The notes below the pieces were generated by a model. That model saw only the letters and a program-made list of their open reading frames with translations. It was not told the DNA's origin and made no database searches. Positions 1-11,720 of a DNA stretch of 64,000 nucleotides are shown piece by piece. The first letter of the stretch is position 1. Each line of letters begins with the position of its first letter. Both the position numbers and the translations under genes were made by a program. Location: contig CM060732.1 in NCBI GenBank assembly GCA_030704615.1, positions 19,468,001 through 19,532,000 on the forward strand. Reading direction: 5' to 3'. This DNA is from Takakia lepidozioides (lineage: Eukaryota > Streptophyta > Takakiopsida > Takakiales > Takakiaceae).

Positions 1-144
1 AGCAATGTCTAAATATCATTTTTTTTCTTTCTCTATCCCTGGATATAATAAGTGCCTTCCTTGTTCTTTTACTGAGTTTGTATAAAGACACATAGAAGCA
101 GCAACAACAGTGGCACAATTGATAAATTTAGGCACTGGTAATCA

Positions 145-665
145 AGGCACCTTCTTCTTCCCTCTTATCAGAATCGGCCCTAAATTTTCATGTTGCATTC
201 TGCAAGTTAGCTGATTGAGTGAATTTAGTTTGGAGTGACTTTGACATGAAACTGCCAATGTGACAACATGAAAGTATCCATAAATAGGTAACAGAGACGA
301 CGAGAAGCTGTGGAATGAATACTTTTTTACCCTAGTCAATGGTGGGACAATCGAGGCAAAAAGGTGAATGCCTGCTGGATTACAGAGAGTAGCGTATGCC
401 ATTGAGCATAGGAACTAGTGTGATAAGTTGAGTTGGGTGTTTCCTAGAAAAAATCTAGGCTGTCATTGTCAGCTGCTAGCAGCAAGGCAAGGATGTATGC
501 ATGATTTTGTGTAGAAGCATGGATAGCTGAAGGAGTAGGGATAGAGTGTAGGTCCAGATTCATCCAAGAGGGCCGGATTTCAAGCTCCAGATTACCTATG
601 ATTGCCTATGGAAGGATAACTACAAGAAACCTGCATGGGTAGATGGTCAATTTCTTGTTGCGGTA
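145..665 (+). pseudogene. OSB-like (PDF-motif) gene relic, copy 1
   Basis: This is a piece of an organellar single-stranded DNA-binding (OSB) protein gene. Codons for DDEKLWNEYF are readable near 293-325, but the following SQWWDN stretch is frameshifted relative to the homologous copy near 29.7 kb. After an intron-like gap, a second exon near 551-655 reads IHPRGPDFK, LQITYDCLW and KKPAWVDGQ, which matches the PDF motif of OSB proteins (tryptophan pair, PDFK, terminal WV). OSB proteins bind single-stranded DNA in mitochondria or plastids and limit illegitimate recombination. The OB-fold is not in view, so this is a fragment. Family assignment rests on the motif pattern. Confidence 0.5.
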
Positions 666-1189
666 GTGCTTAGCAACATCGCGCTTGAAGAATGAAGTAT
701 ATTTTGGGAATATATATAGGCAGACTGGTTCAAACACCATGTCAGTGTCTGATGTATTAACATCCAATATCGTTCGAAGGTGCAATGTCCTCTGAGGTTG
801 TGTTATGGTGTTTCTATGGATGGCATGTTTGATTTTAGTTGTGTCTTTCATATTGTATCATATTGTTGCTTCTGCCAGTCTATGCAATAGGGTTGGTGGT
901 AGAATCTTTTTTTGCCACTCTTTGCAATTGCCAGCAGGGTTGGGGGTCGATTCTTTGGTCATTGGAAGATTAATGCATGCTCTCTTTCCCTGCAGAGGGG
1001 TTGTGTCTTGGTATAGATGGCCTTTCCTCTTTGCCAATTGTTGTGCTTATGAGAGCTCCGCCGCATGGTTTATTAAATTTAATATTAATTTAATATAGTT
1101 TAATATCTAAATTAGTCATCTAAAATTAAATACTATTTAATAAATTGTAAAATCTACATGATCAACACGTGTCATTAGTAAAGTTGTAT
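666..1189. other. intergenic, no gene seen
   Basis: No convincing coding sequence. The stretch becomes very AT-rich from about 1070 to 1150, just before the TAGTCAT-rich block. Confidence 0.5.
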
Positions 1190-1581
1190 GTTGTAGTGAT
1201 ATAGTCATACCCATAGTCGTGTAGTCATGAAGATATGACTACTCCATTGCACCATCAGACGATGATTACACATGTCAAATCCCCAGGATCCCACATGTCA
1301 AGCAGAGGCCTCTCCATGTAGGCGCAATGTTGTAGTGATGGAGTTGTAACCTCAGTCATAACTTTCAGTCGTGTAGTCATATTTGTTATGACTACATCAC
1401 CAAACCCTGCATCACTATCCCACGCCACGTCCTCAGTGACGACCATGACTTCGCACTTATCACGTAGTTATGGTAGAACTGACTTCGTGTTTGTCACTGC
1501 AGAGTGAGGTAGTCATAGAAGCATTTATCACTGCAAATTCAGTGATATCCATAGTCATAAAAACGTTAATCTGTACTAGTG
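1190..1581. repeat. TAGTCAT-rich subterminal block, possible CACTA end
   Basis: The motif TAGTCAT or its complement ATGACTA occurs about eight times in 400 bases, in partly duplicated blocks (about 1190-1260 and 1327-1400). The block ends in CTGTACTAGTG, whose complement begins CACTAGTACAG, resembling a CACTA-type terminus with subterminal repeats. No matching opposite end was found, so this is only a suggestion. Confidence 0.25.
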
Positions 1582-1589
1582 CAAATATC

Positions 1590-3716
1590 CACTTGTTGGT
1601 GGATGCGGCTGACATTGCCTCCAAGAACGTGGGTAGCCCTCCGCGTGCAAATGATTTGGTACAGCTTGAAGTGGAAACAGTCGTCCAACTTCAGAATTCA
1701 GTTGGCCCCCTTCTTGCTGTGGTGGACAGTGTTACAGATGCACCCACAGCAAAACCTGCATGTGCAGACGATGTGGACGCCGGCGTAAACGTCCTTCACC
1801 CCCATGACAAAGACACCTCTGCAGATGTCTCTGCCGACATTCTTTGCCCCCAACCAGGTCTCCTGACTCAACTTGAAATGGACCTTGCTGGCAGTCAGGT
1901 ATTTCCCGATTGTGGTGGACTTCTGCCCCTGTGGCCTCTTGCAATTCAGCACATCCTTTTCTGAGTCCTGATCCCCTTAGTGTCCAATGTCCCCTTGATG
2001 ATTCTGCATTTGTTTTTGCGGCAACCACTGTTGGGTCCTCAGAACCCCCCATGTCCATCTTTTTGAAGAGCCCCGAATGCCACATCAGAAAATCTCTGCA
2101 TTGCCTTCCCCCATCCGTCCCCGGGAGATTGTCTTTCCCTCGGGTGTGAATACATTTGACAGTACAGACGCCACAACACAGACTCAGGGTGACGTGGATG
2201 GGAGTGTGCAGGGCAGACGTAAGCCTGCCCGCAATGTCACATTCGCCAGCCTCATCGCCATCGCGGCTGATAGCGCGAGTGATGCAATGCACCATTCTCC
2301 AGATGAGGTTCCACCTAATGCTGTACTTGTAGTTCCAAGCCACCAAACTAAAACGAGGAAGAGGTAAGCATTTGTATTCCTGCATGTAACAGGTTTTTTT
2401 GTATGTGTGCTATTGCACGAGTGCTTGCATGTGCGCGTGAATTCTTATGGTTCCTCGGCACTGTGCATGATACATAGCAAGATGGAAAAAGTATTGTGAG
2501 TTCAACGCCCGTGCACCCTTCTTTACAGTAAATGATATGGTATACCTTCAAATCCTCTTGCGAATTGCACCGGCATTGTCATTGACAATGCGCATTTGCC
2601 TTAAACGCATATGTGGTGCGTGTTTTCAGGATTGCCTGTGGTGCGCTTGTCCGACCAACGACAGACATATGGTTTATGCAAGATGCATTCTCCCCTCAGA
2701 TCCCTCTTAGACTAGAAGATGCAGATGACATGGTGCATGCAAGGGGCTGGACAAGCGACCGCCTCATGGACTTCTGGGTTTCTTGCAAAACACTTTCCCT
2801 CACTACCACTGTACGCAGTAAAGTACGATTTCTAGATAGTTTCACTTGGATTTGTCTTCGGGACCATTGCAGTGCATATGGGACAACAGTTGAGTCCATA
2901 AAGACTTGGATGGACGGACGATTCCCTACTCTGAATTGTGTTGGTGTGGAAGTGCTCATTGTCCCTGTTACTTCTGAGTGAGTTTTCTGCACACCCTGCC
3001 CCTTTGTCTTGCTTCCATACGCATTTTGCATGTGGAATCGTGTGTTTCGTGGATATGACGATGCTGAAAGTCTGCATGTATTGTGCAACAACCACTGGAG
3101 TGTCGTAATAATGGAACCCATGCGCCACCTTCACTTGAATAGCATTAAAAACATGCACAAACACAAGAGGTTGAAGCCACTGATTGCTAGATTCTGGGCT
3201 ATGGTAAGAGGATTCTACCCTCCAGACCCAAGGTGGGTGGAGGCCACCGATCCTATGCGATGGGTGTGCGCCCCAGTTCCCCAGCAATCCTCCACATGGG
3301 AATGTGGCCTCTTCACAACTCATTACATTGACTTGTACCTTGACCAATGCGTCGTGAACCCTGTGTCGGGTGGTGCAGGACCGGTAAGCACTCAGTTGAA
3401 CCTCCATGGTCACATTCCTCTTGGCAATTGTGCACGGGTGCCGTTTATGTCCTTCCACATTTTCTTCATGCACATACAACCTTGATGCCACTCGCATATT
3501 GTTTGCAGCTAAACCAGGATTGGTTTCCTCTTGAGGCTGCTGTTGCAAAGAGACAACAAATCTGTAACTTGGTCATGGCAGAGCTGGAAGGCCGAGTAGG
3601 GCATGGCCTCCCCTATCACGACCACCATATGTCCGGCCTGTGCGAGAGGCTGCGGGAGTGTCTTCCACCCACCGTTCACGGCCTAGGACAAGGTCGAAGA
3701 ACCCCCATCCCAGAAG
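1590..3716 (+). pseudogene. C48/Ulp1-like cysteine protease gene, interrupted by a MULE
   Basis: This is a spliced gene for a Ulp1-type (C48) cysteine protease of the kind common in plant transposons. Exons with consistent phases end at 2363 (GTAAGC donor), then run 2630-2977, 3071-3383 and 3509 onward. The protease core shows the catalytic His in NNHWSVVIM, the oxyanion Gln in PVPQQS and the nucleophile Cys in WECGLF. The position normally held by Asp (LDS) reads HLNSI, so Asp is replaced by Asn. Upstream, Ser/Pro/Asp-rich sequence (about 1590-2360) looks like a low-complexity N-terminus and may contain a frameshift near 2080. The last exon runs straight into the left end of the 14.5-kb MULE. 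Across the target duplication the same frame stays open to about 18430. Peptidases of this family cleave SUMO-like conjugates; the role here is unknown. Confidence 0.6.
3708..3716. repeat. left 9-bp target-site duplication of the MULE
   Basis: TCCCAGAAG directly precedes the left terminal inverted repeat and recurs at 18174-18182 right after the other end. Nine bases is the usual duplication length for Mutator-like elements. Confidence 0.85.
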
Positions 3717-3800
3717 GGGGGCTGCTATTTCATGAGCGGCATGAGCATGAGCGGCATGAGCATGAGCGGAAAAAAAAAAAGCATGAGCAGACCATTGTGA
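3717..3800 (+). repeat. left MULE terminal inverted repeat with CATGAGCGG units
   Basis: GGGGGCTGCTATTTC is followed by several direct copies of CATGAGCGG or CATGAG, interrupted by an A-run. It is inverted relative to the right end at about 18095-18173. Confidence 0.8.
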
Positions 3801-3952
3801 GTCCACGGAAATAGGGTTAGGAGGCACGGAAATAGGGTCATGTGAAGTTGGAATGTGGCACCAGTGGACTTAAAATGCAACATTTTATTGCAAATTTTGT
3901 GGCAAGCCACGTCTATACAAGTGTGTTCTAACTGTCATAGCCGGAATGGGCA

Positions 3953-6900
3953 CTACTCTCCTACACCCTCCGAGGAACTTGCCCCACCTTCTTCCTCATC
4001 CCCCTCATCCCCCTCATCCTCCGAGCTCTGTGATGCATCAGTTCCACTATGCCTCTCAAAAATCCCGTCCTCTCCTTGGGGGACTGTCCACCTCACCTCC
4101 TGGGAATCTTCTGCGTCTTCTCCCCCACTTTCCTCAGCAGAATCCAACACAAATCTACGAGCCCGACGGGCTCTAATAGCTGCTGCCTCCTCCCTCATCT
4201 TCATTTTCTTGAGGCTTGCCTCGTCTAAAATCTGCTGTACACGACTACGTTCGGAACACCTCCTAATGGACACCGAAGCAAGCCGGGCAGCATAAGTAGG
4301 CAGGATGTACTCCCTTTCTGGACTAGGCATGAAATCTCCCCTGGCAAAAAAAGGCACGTTCCTCCTGCCCATGAACTCCGGTGTAGACGTCCCTCCGGCA
4401 GTACTTGGCATCCTACAGTAAGAACAAATCCACTTGAAGAATGTCAATACCAGCACAACCAGAAAGGGTTTTCAATGAAATAAGAGAGCGGAGGGAGGTG
4501 CCTCACAAAATCTGGAGGCAACTTACAATGCCACCACTCACTCGTAAACCGGGGGCTCCTCGGCCTCGATCCCAACTTCCTCCCCCTGCTCCTTCTCGGA
4601 TTTTTCCTCATCCTCCGAGGATGCCTCTTCCTCTTTCGGCAGACGTTCAGCCGCTGCAAGTTCCGAGTTGTGGAGGGCAGTATCTGGCTCGAAGGCGAAC
4701 ACATGCCTGTCGGACAACGTCCCTGCCCACATTGAAGCACCTGAGGAACAAAGCGGGCGGTTAATAGCTTGCGGCATGCAATTGCAATGGGGCCAGGGGA
4801 CAAACTGAGCACGTGAAGGCTTACCCGTGCCGCATGTGAGGTCCAGAATCCGCCCTTGGACATCCGAGCACGTCTCCATGAGGGTTTGGATGAAAGCAGG
4901 GCTTCGGGTCCGGCTGTACCGCCACGGTTTGCCTGTCTTTGTGTCCTTCGGCATACTAGAGTGGGGCACATAGTTGTAGAGGACATCGTAGGTTACAGGG
5001 TCCACAGCGGCATCAACAAGACGACCGTCGTTGCGGAATTTGAACGTAGACCCTCTCTTCACAAAGCAATATGCCTCAAACACCAATGTCTGCACATCCA
5101 ACAAAGAAGGGATCAATTCCAGGGTCTACTTAACATACACCACAATATGAAGTGAATGCAATAGATTGATAACTTACACTTTGGCCCTCTGTTCGCAACC
5201 CCTGCGTACTGATGCAGAACCATTTTCTGAGGAGGACCGGGGTGACACTTTTCGGTGTCCACCTTGCCACCGCATTCTCTGTGGTCTTCCCTCTCGTGGC
5301 AAGGACAACCACACATCCACCGTCATCCAGAAGCATCCCCGCCAGCCCAAACCCGGCTTTCCAGTAGTCCTCAGTAAACCTGTTCCAGGTGGGCACACCA
5401 TCCAGGCCCTCCAGCAGCTCCCCATCTGGAATGTCGAGGAGAATCATGTCGCAAGCTCTCTCCACCTCAACCCCCCCCCGAGTGCTCTTGCAATTCGTGC
5501 TCACAGCCGTGAAGAATTCCATCATGGCTTCAAAACCAGGGGTGTCTTTAGGCTCTGTACCAGCAGCCCTCTTCTTGGCTTTTCCCTTCTGCTCCGCCAG
5601 AGACTTGTTGTGTGCCACCTTCTTCGCCCTGGCAGCGAGAGCGTCAAGGAAGCTCTCATTGACGCATTGGATGATGGTTGGAGGTTCTAGCTTTGGCCTG
5701 TGCGTAAACGTCACCGCCGAATACCGCCGTGTAGGCTCGCCCTCAAATGCCAACTTCTTGGCAGAGCCAGTCCCACTCCGAACTGACTTGGGAACCCGGA
5801 CGACCGGTGACTGGGTAGGAGCAACAGCAGTCGCAGGACCTTGAACAAAATCGGCGTCGGAGTCACTCTCTTGGGTCCCCTCCTGCGCCTCCTCCGATGC
5901 CCCGATGGTTTTCTTCTTTTTGGGTGTTACTGCAGTCACCTGTTTCCTTGTCCTTTTCCTTTGACCTTTACTCTTCTCATGCAATTTCTCTTGAATTCCT
6001 GCCTGAGCAAGCTCTGCCGCTTTCCTGGAGTTCGCAAGCGCTTTTGCCTCTTTTGCACCCAACGGAGGCAGCGGAGCCCGGTTTCGTCGGAATTCAGCAT
6101 CCAGCTTCAATTGAAACTCGGATGGGTCGAGCGAGCCGGGCGGAAGGTCCACATACCAAGGGCAATCACGCAAATGTTCCAGATGCCACTCCTTCACAAT
6201 ATCGTCAGTGTACATGGAGTCAGCCCCAGGGTTCCTCCATGCCAGGAAGAATGGTGGCTCGAAAGACAGATGACCTTTCTCCAAAAGCGAGAACTTACAG
6301 TACCTGCATTCATGAAAAACCCAATGAGGTCCGAAAATGGCTAACTCCCTGAACGGCAATAGGGCCTACAACTGGAATATGGCGCCGAATTTCCACTTCA
6401 GGGCCACCCAGTGTAGGGACTTAGCCCGAAAATGGCTAAGTCCCTGGACGGCAATACGGCCTGGAACTGGAAAACGGCGCCGAATTTCCACTTCCGGGCC
6501 AGCCACCCTAGGGACTTACACAAAAAATGGCTAAGTCCCTGGACGGCAATAGGGCCTAGAACTGGAATACGGCGCCGAATTTCCAGTTCCGGGCCAGCCA
6601 CCCTAGGGACTTAGACCGAAAATGGCTAAGTCCCTGGACGGCAATAGGGCCTGGAACTGGAATATGGCGCCGAATTTCCACTTCAGGGCCAGCCAGTCTA
6701 GGGACTTGGCCCGAAAATGGCTAAGTCCCTGGACGGCAATAGGGCCTAGAACTGGAATACGGCGCCGAATTTCCAGTTCCGGGCCAGCCACCCTAGGGAC
6801 TTAGACCTAAAATGGCTAAGTCCCTGGACGGCAATAGGGCCTGGAACTGGAATATGGCGCCGAATTTCCACTTCAGGGCCAGCCAGTCTAGGGACTTAGC

Positions 6901-9900
6901 CGGAAAATGGCTAAGTCCCTGGACGGCAATAGGGCCTAGAACTGGAATACGGCGCCGAATTTCCAGTTCCGGGCCAGCCACCCTAGGGACTTAGACCGAA
7001 AATGGCTAAGTCCCTGGACGGCAATAGGGCCTGGAACTGGAATATGGCGCCGAATTTCCACTTCATGGCCAGCCAGTCTAGGGACTTAGCCCGAAAATGG
7101 CTAAGTCCCTGGACGGCAATAGGGCCTAGAACTGGAAAACGGCGCCGAATTTCCAGTTCCGGGCCAGCCACACTAGGGACTTAGCCCGAAAATGGCTAAG
7201 TCCCTGAACGGCAATAGGGCCTGGAACTGGAAAATGGCGCCGAATTTCCAGTTCCGGGCCAGCCAGTCTAGGGACTTTGCCATTTTCGGAGCCCTGACTG
7301 GAAATTCGGCGCCATTTTCCCTAACACCACTTAGGCCTCTAACATCCTGAAATGCCAGGACTTGAAAGAAAGGCAGCGCGTATGTACCTGTACAGAAGGC
7401 GCATTGCTGCTTTGTCCGCGTTCGGCTGGTCGGTGAACTCGTGGCTCCGGCGAGCATCTGCTATCTCCCGAAAGAATAGGTTGGTTTTGTAGAGCAGAAA
7501 GTACCTCGTCACATAGTCACGCAGGCTCTCTGCTGCAGGAGATATCTCCATCTTGAACTGATGTGCTTGTGTGTCCAGCTGCTCTTGCGCATTCGTCGTC
7601 ACCTGTGGAGATTGTCCATCAGATCGCTTTCCTCAAAAAATACAATGAATCAACCCCCTACTAGAGTACAAGCCCCAAACGAAGCGTGGGGAAGTACCTG
7701 AAACCACCATGTCATGCGGTTCATCCACATGTCGAATGTGGGGTCAGAGAGTTTGTCCGGTTTGGGGAAGCTCCACATGTCCCTGGTACTTTGGGAACCA
7801 TTCCAGATTTGGAGCCACCGGGTCTGTCCAACCACCCAGCATATTCGTAAGCGCCAAACACCACAAAAAGGAGTTGTTGCCACCACAATTTGGTTAAGAA
7901 TGTATCACCTTTTCTGTTGCATCCACACAGGATGTGGCTAGACGATGGAGCTTCTCCAATGTCATCGTGGGCTTCAGAGCGCGAGAGTAGTGCTTTCCCA
8001 CCTCCACCAGAAAGTCGGCACCAAGGGCGGGATCAGCTATGGCCACGTACTTTACCATCCGCGACTTGTACTTTATGCGGGCCCTCACCTCCGCAGCTTT
8101 GACATACGATTCGAGTTCCGGGAGGGTTGGATTCTTCTCCTCTGACTCCATGTAGAACCTCCGCGCATGTGCCAAATCCTGCTGTATTTTCGTCTGTCGA
8201 AAAGCAGCACATAAGATTAGAGATCCTGCTCAACACAATTTCTTCTATTGGGGGAGGAGAGACAAATTAGCTCAACAAAACTGCAGGAGCTTTACCCGAA
8301 ATATGTAGTCCACCATGGCGTCGACGCTCAGCCTATACCAGGTTCTGTCTGCCTTTGCCTCCGACTTGCGCAGGAGGTCGGCACTGAGGGAATTGGCAAA
8401 CTCTTCCACCCCCTGCCTCCCGACATCCTTCACTCGGAAGAGCATATGGGACAAGTTGGTGGCAATGAAGGCATTCTCAGTCACCCTGCAGTGCCACATT
8501 TCCATCAAACAATACTGAAATGGGAATTTTCATCATATATGAGGATTCGCAATGAAATGACTTCCAAATTCAAAGTCCAAAAGCGAGAGGGGTTGTAGCT
8601 TACGAGTTGATGTCGGCCATTGCAGCTTTGAGAAGACTGCGATCTTTGGGCCCCGCAACCTTCAGCACAACACAATCGACGGCGAAATGCCAATCGAGAT
8701 CGTTGGGGTGGGCTTGGGCAATGTGCTCCATCCATGCCAGGAGGCGATGATTGCCGTCCCACACGTAGAACATCTTACCGGACATGTGCTGGAAAAGAGG
8801 ATCACTAGCAATCGATCTCTCGAACTCCTCATTTCGCGTTTGCCAATGGGGACCCCATTTGTCCACCTCATCGGAAGTGTGGGCACGGGAAGCTCCGTGG
8901 TCGTTCTCAATGGAAACGTAAAAGGCGGCAGACCCCATTCGATATCCATCCCGGAAAGAGAATTTCAGCTTGTCGATATCGCCTGGGAGGGCAGGTCTCA
9001 CCACCTGCAATGACACCAAGCGGCAAAGGGGAATTCGAAGCTTGGCCGGGTACACCATGCCCCCCAGCACCCTGCCAATGTTGCTGTGGGTTGCCTCCAA
9101 CATCTTGGCAGCGGCCAACTTCATATCCGCCTCAGACATGACGTCTGCTGCAGAGGGGTTTTCCGGCAGCCCACCAAGACCGCCAAATCCAGCCTGTATG
9201 CTCCGGGTTTGGGGCCTGGGGATGTCCGGGAGAATGTCATCCTGGTCAGAAACATCCATGTCGTCCTCCTCAACAGGGTCAGCCACCTGCGAAACCACCT
9301 CCAGCACTCTCGTCGTCTCTACTGCCCTCTCCCTGGCTTCACCTCGAACTTGCACAATCGGTGCTCTTTCAGGTGTTCTTTCCTCTCCTCCACTCTCCAC
9401 CGTATGGGTAATTGCGGGGGCTGCACTTGCCCGCGATGGTCTAACCGGTGTGCTACTGCCTCTCTGTGGTGTCTTGTAGGGATCCACCGTCTCTGTGTGT
9501 CCCTCGCTTACATTGGCATCTGTCATTTGGGCACCCCGGGCCTCTTCAGCTGCCTTTTGTCTTTCCTCCTTGCTAGCATTCTGTCTCGTCTGTTCTTTTG
9601 CCCTCTCTTTTGCCCTCTCACGGGCTTTCTGTTTCTTACTAGGGCTAGCAACAGGGGAGCCCTCCAGGACGACCACCTTTGATTGAGGCGAACTGACACC
9701 CTCGCGCGCACTGCTCACTCCCCCCTCCGCAGCCCGTGACTGCTCTCTCGCCGGGGATTGCATGTGCTTAGCTTTCTTCTTTTTCTTTGCGTGGGCGGGC
9801 CCTACTGCATGTGCATGAACAACCTCCATTGCCGGATCTGCTGTCCTCATGTCCTCACGCCCTTCACCTGCCATGCCGCCTGCACCAACCTCCCCAATGC

Positions 9901-10470
9901 CTACTCTATCGTAATCTCGTTGCAAGTCCTCCCGTCCACCAACAAAAGATTTAAGTTTGCCCTCTCGCCCCAAGTTGGGCGATTCAAACATGCGATGAGT
10001 TGGAGCTGTCGATGATACCACCAGCGTGCCGGGCTCGTCGTCACTCTGTGATTGACAAAAATCGTGAACACCAACAGTGGTGCAAAAAGCAGCAGCGCAA
10101 CCACCATAGCAGCAATCATGTAGCAAAAATGAAAACATAACAAGTTTAGGAAGTATGGAGAGCCATGCAACAACAATGAAAACAAATGCAACCATTGCCT
10201 AAGAATGACATGCACAAGCAGCCTTCTCCAGAGCTGCCGGATTTGCACACGCATTGCAAACAATCTAAGGTTCAGTCAACTATCTAAAGTTCACTCATAA
10301 AGCAAAGCCAGGATGAAGATGCAGAAACAAAGCGAGGTAACGAAGCGAAAGCAAAAAAGAAATCGAACAAACCGAAAGCAGAAGTGGCTTGCCTGAGAGT
10401 ACTCGGCTTCAGTTGGCGCAGGTTGTGAGCAAGACACTGGAATCTCCTGCTGGAGCTTCAGTTTGGCCAT
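3953..10470 (-). CDS. ParB-like domain / beta-class DNA methyltransferase fusion, MULE-borne
   Basis: I join ten exons: 10470-10393, 10045-8604, 8485-8296, 8193-7909, 7823-7698, 7602-7388, 6303-5178, 5089-4825, 4740-4542 and 4412-3953. Every junction has a GT (first intron GC) donor and AG acceptor, all phases agree, and the 4386 bases give about 1461 residues without a stop. Exon 2 has a long charged, Lys/Glu-rich linker, then a ParB-like domain ending in FYVWDGNHRLLAW (about residues 453-465), as in ParB/sulfiredoxin folds. Exon 7 contains DMILLDIPDG (about 1064-1073) in the place of the DPPY motif. Exons 8-9 contain RSPAFIQTL then ILDLTCGTGASMWAG and HVFAFEPD (about 1220-1260), the motif X and SAM-binding motif I of N6/N4 DNA methyltransferases. 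The order IV, X, I is the beta class. The tail is acidic. ParB plus methyltransferase fusions are known from phages and bacteria. Start chosen at MAKLKLQQ. Catalytic activity is doubtful because motif IV is degenerate. Confidence 0.75.
6304..7387 (-). repeat. 190-bp satellite array forming intron 6 of the ParB-methyltransferase gene
   Basis: From about 6337 to 7300 the sequence is a tandem array of roughly 95-bp monomers, alternating in two forms to give a 190-bp higher-order period (near-identical starts at 6432, 6622, 6812 and 7002). Each monomer contains GGCTAAGTCCCTGGACGGC and a GGCGCCGAATTTCC block. The donor at 7387 and acceptor at 6304 are phase-compatible, so the array is best read as an intron. 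Short reading frames inside it are repeat translations. Confidence 0.8.
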
Positions 10471-10789
10471 GCGAGAGATTGGCCGTCGTCCGTAGTACAG
10501 AGCTTTCAACTTCCGCCGCGGTCTGGATCTGAGGTCTCTCTCAGGAGAGCCACGCCCTTCAGGCGGCATAAGTCCCAGCCAAAAAGATCTCCTTTTTTGG
10601 GGTACATGCCTGGAATACCATGTTAAGCCAAGTATAGCATGAGATTTAAAGTACGTGTCCAGGAAGCCATGCGTCGCCAGCCCGAATAATAAGCGACGGC
10701 CGTCGACATTTATTGCCCAACTGCGCAATTAAATGTCGGATGAAGCCCTCCATGTCGGAAGAAAATAGACGAAAACAGTCCCGGAATTT
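10471..10789. promoter_or_regulatory. 5' flank of the ParB-methyltransferase gene
   Basis: This 320-bp unique segment lies between the proposed start codon at 10470 and the first palindromic satellite. It is the only non-repetitive sequence upstream of the gene, so it should hold the minus-strand promoter. I see no clear TATA box. Confidence 0.3.
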
Positions 10790-11720
10790 CCCTCACGCAG
10801 GTAATTCGGAAGCGCGCGGATGGAAATCCGGCGCCGAATTTCCATCCGCGCAGGTAGGGCGGTTCGCCAAATTTCCTTCAAGCAGGTAATTCGGATGCGC
10901 GCGGATGGAAATCCGGCGCCGAATTTCCATCCGCGCAGGTAATTCGGATGCGCGCGGATGGAAATCCGGCGCCGAATTTCCATCCGCGCAGGTAATTCGG
11001 ATGCGCCCGGATGGAAATCCGGCGCCGAATTTCCATCCGCGCAGGTAGGGCGGTGCGCCAAATTTCCTTCAAGCAGGTAATTCGGATGCGCGCGGATGGA
11101 AATCCGGCGCCGAATTTCCATCCGCGCAGGTAATTCAGATGCGCGCGGATGGAAATCCGGCGCCGAATTTCCATCCGCGTAGGATGGCGGTGCGCCAAAT
11201 TTCCTTCAAGCAGGTAATTCGGATGCGCGCGGATGGAAATCCGGCGCCGAATTTCCATCCGCGCAGGTAATTCGGATGCGCGCGGATGGAAATCCGGCGC
11301 CGAATTTCCATCCGCGTAGGATGGCGGTGCGCCAAATTTCCTTCAAGCAGGTAATTCGGATGCGCGCGGATGGAAATCCGGCGCCGAATTTCCATCCGCG
11401 CAGGTAATTCGGATGCGCGCGGATGGAAATCCGGCGCCGAATTTCCATCCGCGTAGGATGGCGGTGCGCCAAATTTCCTTCAAGCAGGTAATTCGGATGC
11501 GCGCGGATGGAAATCCGGCGCCGAATTTCCATCCGCGCAGGTAATTCGGATGCGCCCGGATGGAAATCCGGCGCCGAATTTCCATCCGCGCAGGTAGGGC
11601 GGTGCGCCAAATTTCCTTCAAGCAGGTAATTCGGATGCGCGCGGATGGAAATCCGGCGCCGAATTTCCATCCGCGCAGGTAGGGCGGTTCGCCAAATTTC
11701 CTTCAAGCAGGTAATTCGGC
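10790..11720. repeat. tandem palindromic satellite, left block
   Basis: Units of about 60 bp are built around GGAAATCCGGCGCCGAA and its mirror half, joined by GCGCAGGTAATTCGGATGCGC, with intermittent spacers reading GGTGCGCCAAATTTCC. More than a dozen palindromic cores occur. The long reading frames here come from the repeat and are not genes. Confidence 0.85.

Noticed and set aside
6337-7300. Series of about 60-codon frames every 190 bp
   Set aside because: These are repeat translations of the satellite array, read here as an intron.
7690-7897. Earlier acceptor for exon 5 of the passenger gene giving a longer exon
   Set aside because: The TTGGACAG acceptor at 7824 keeps phase and gives coherent protein; the upstream sequence has no better acceptor.
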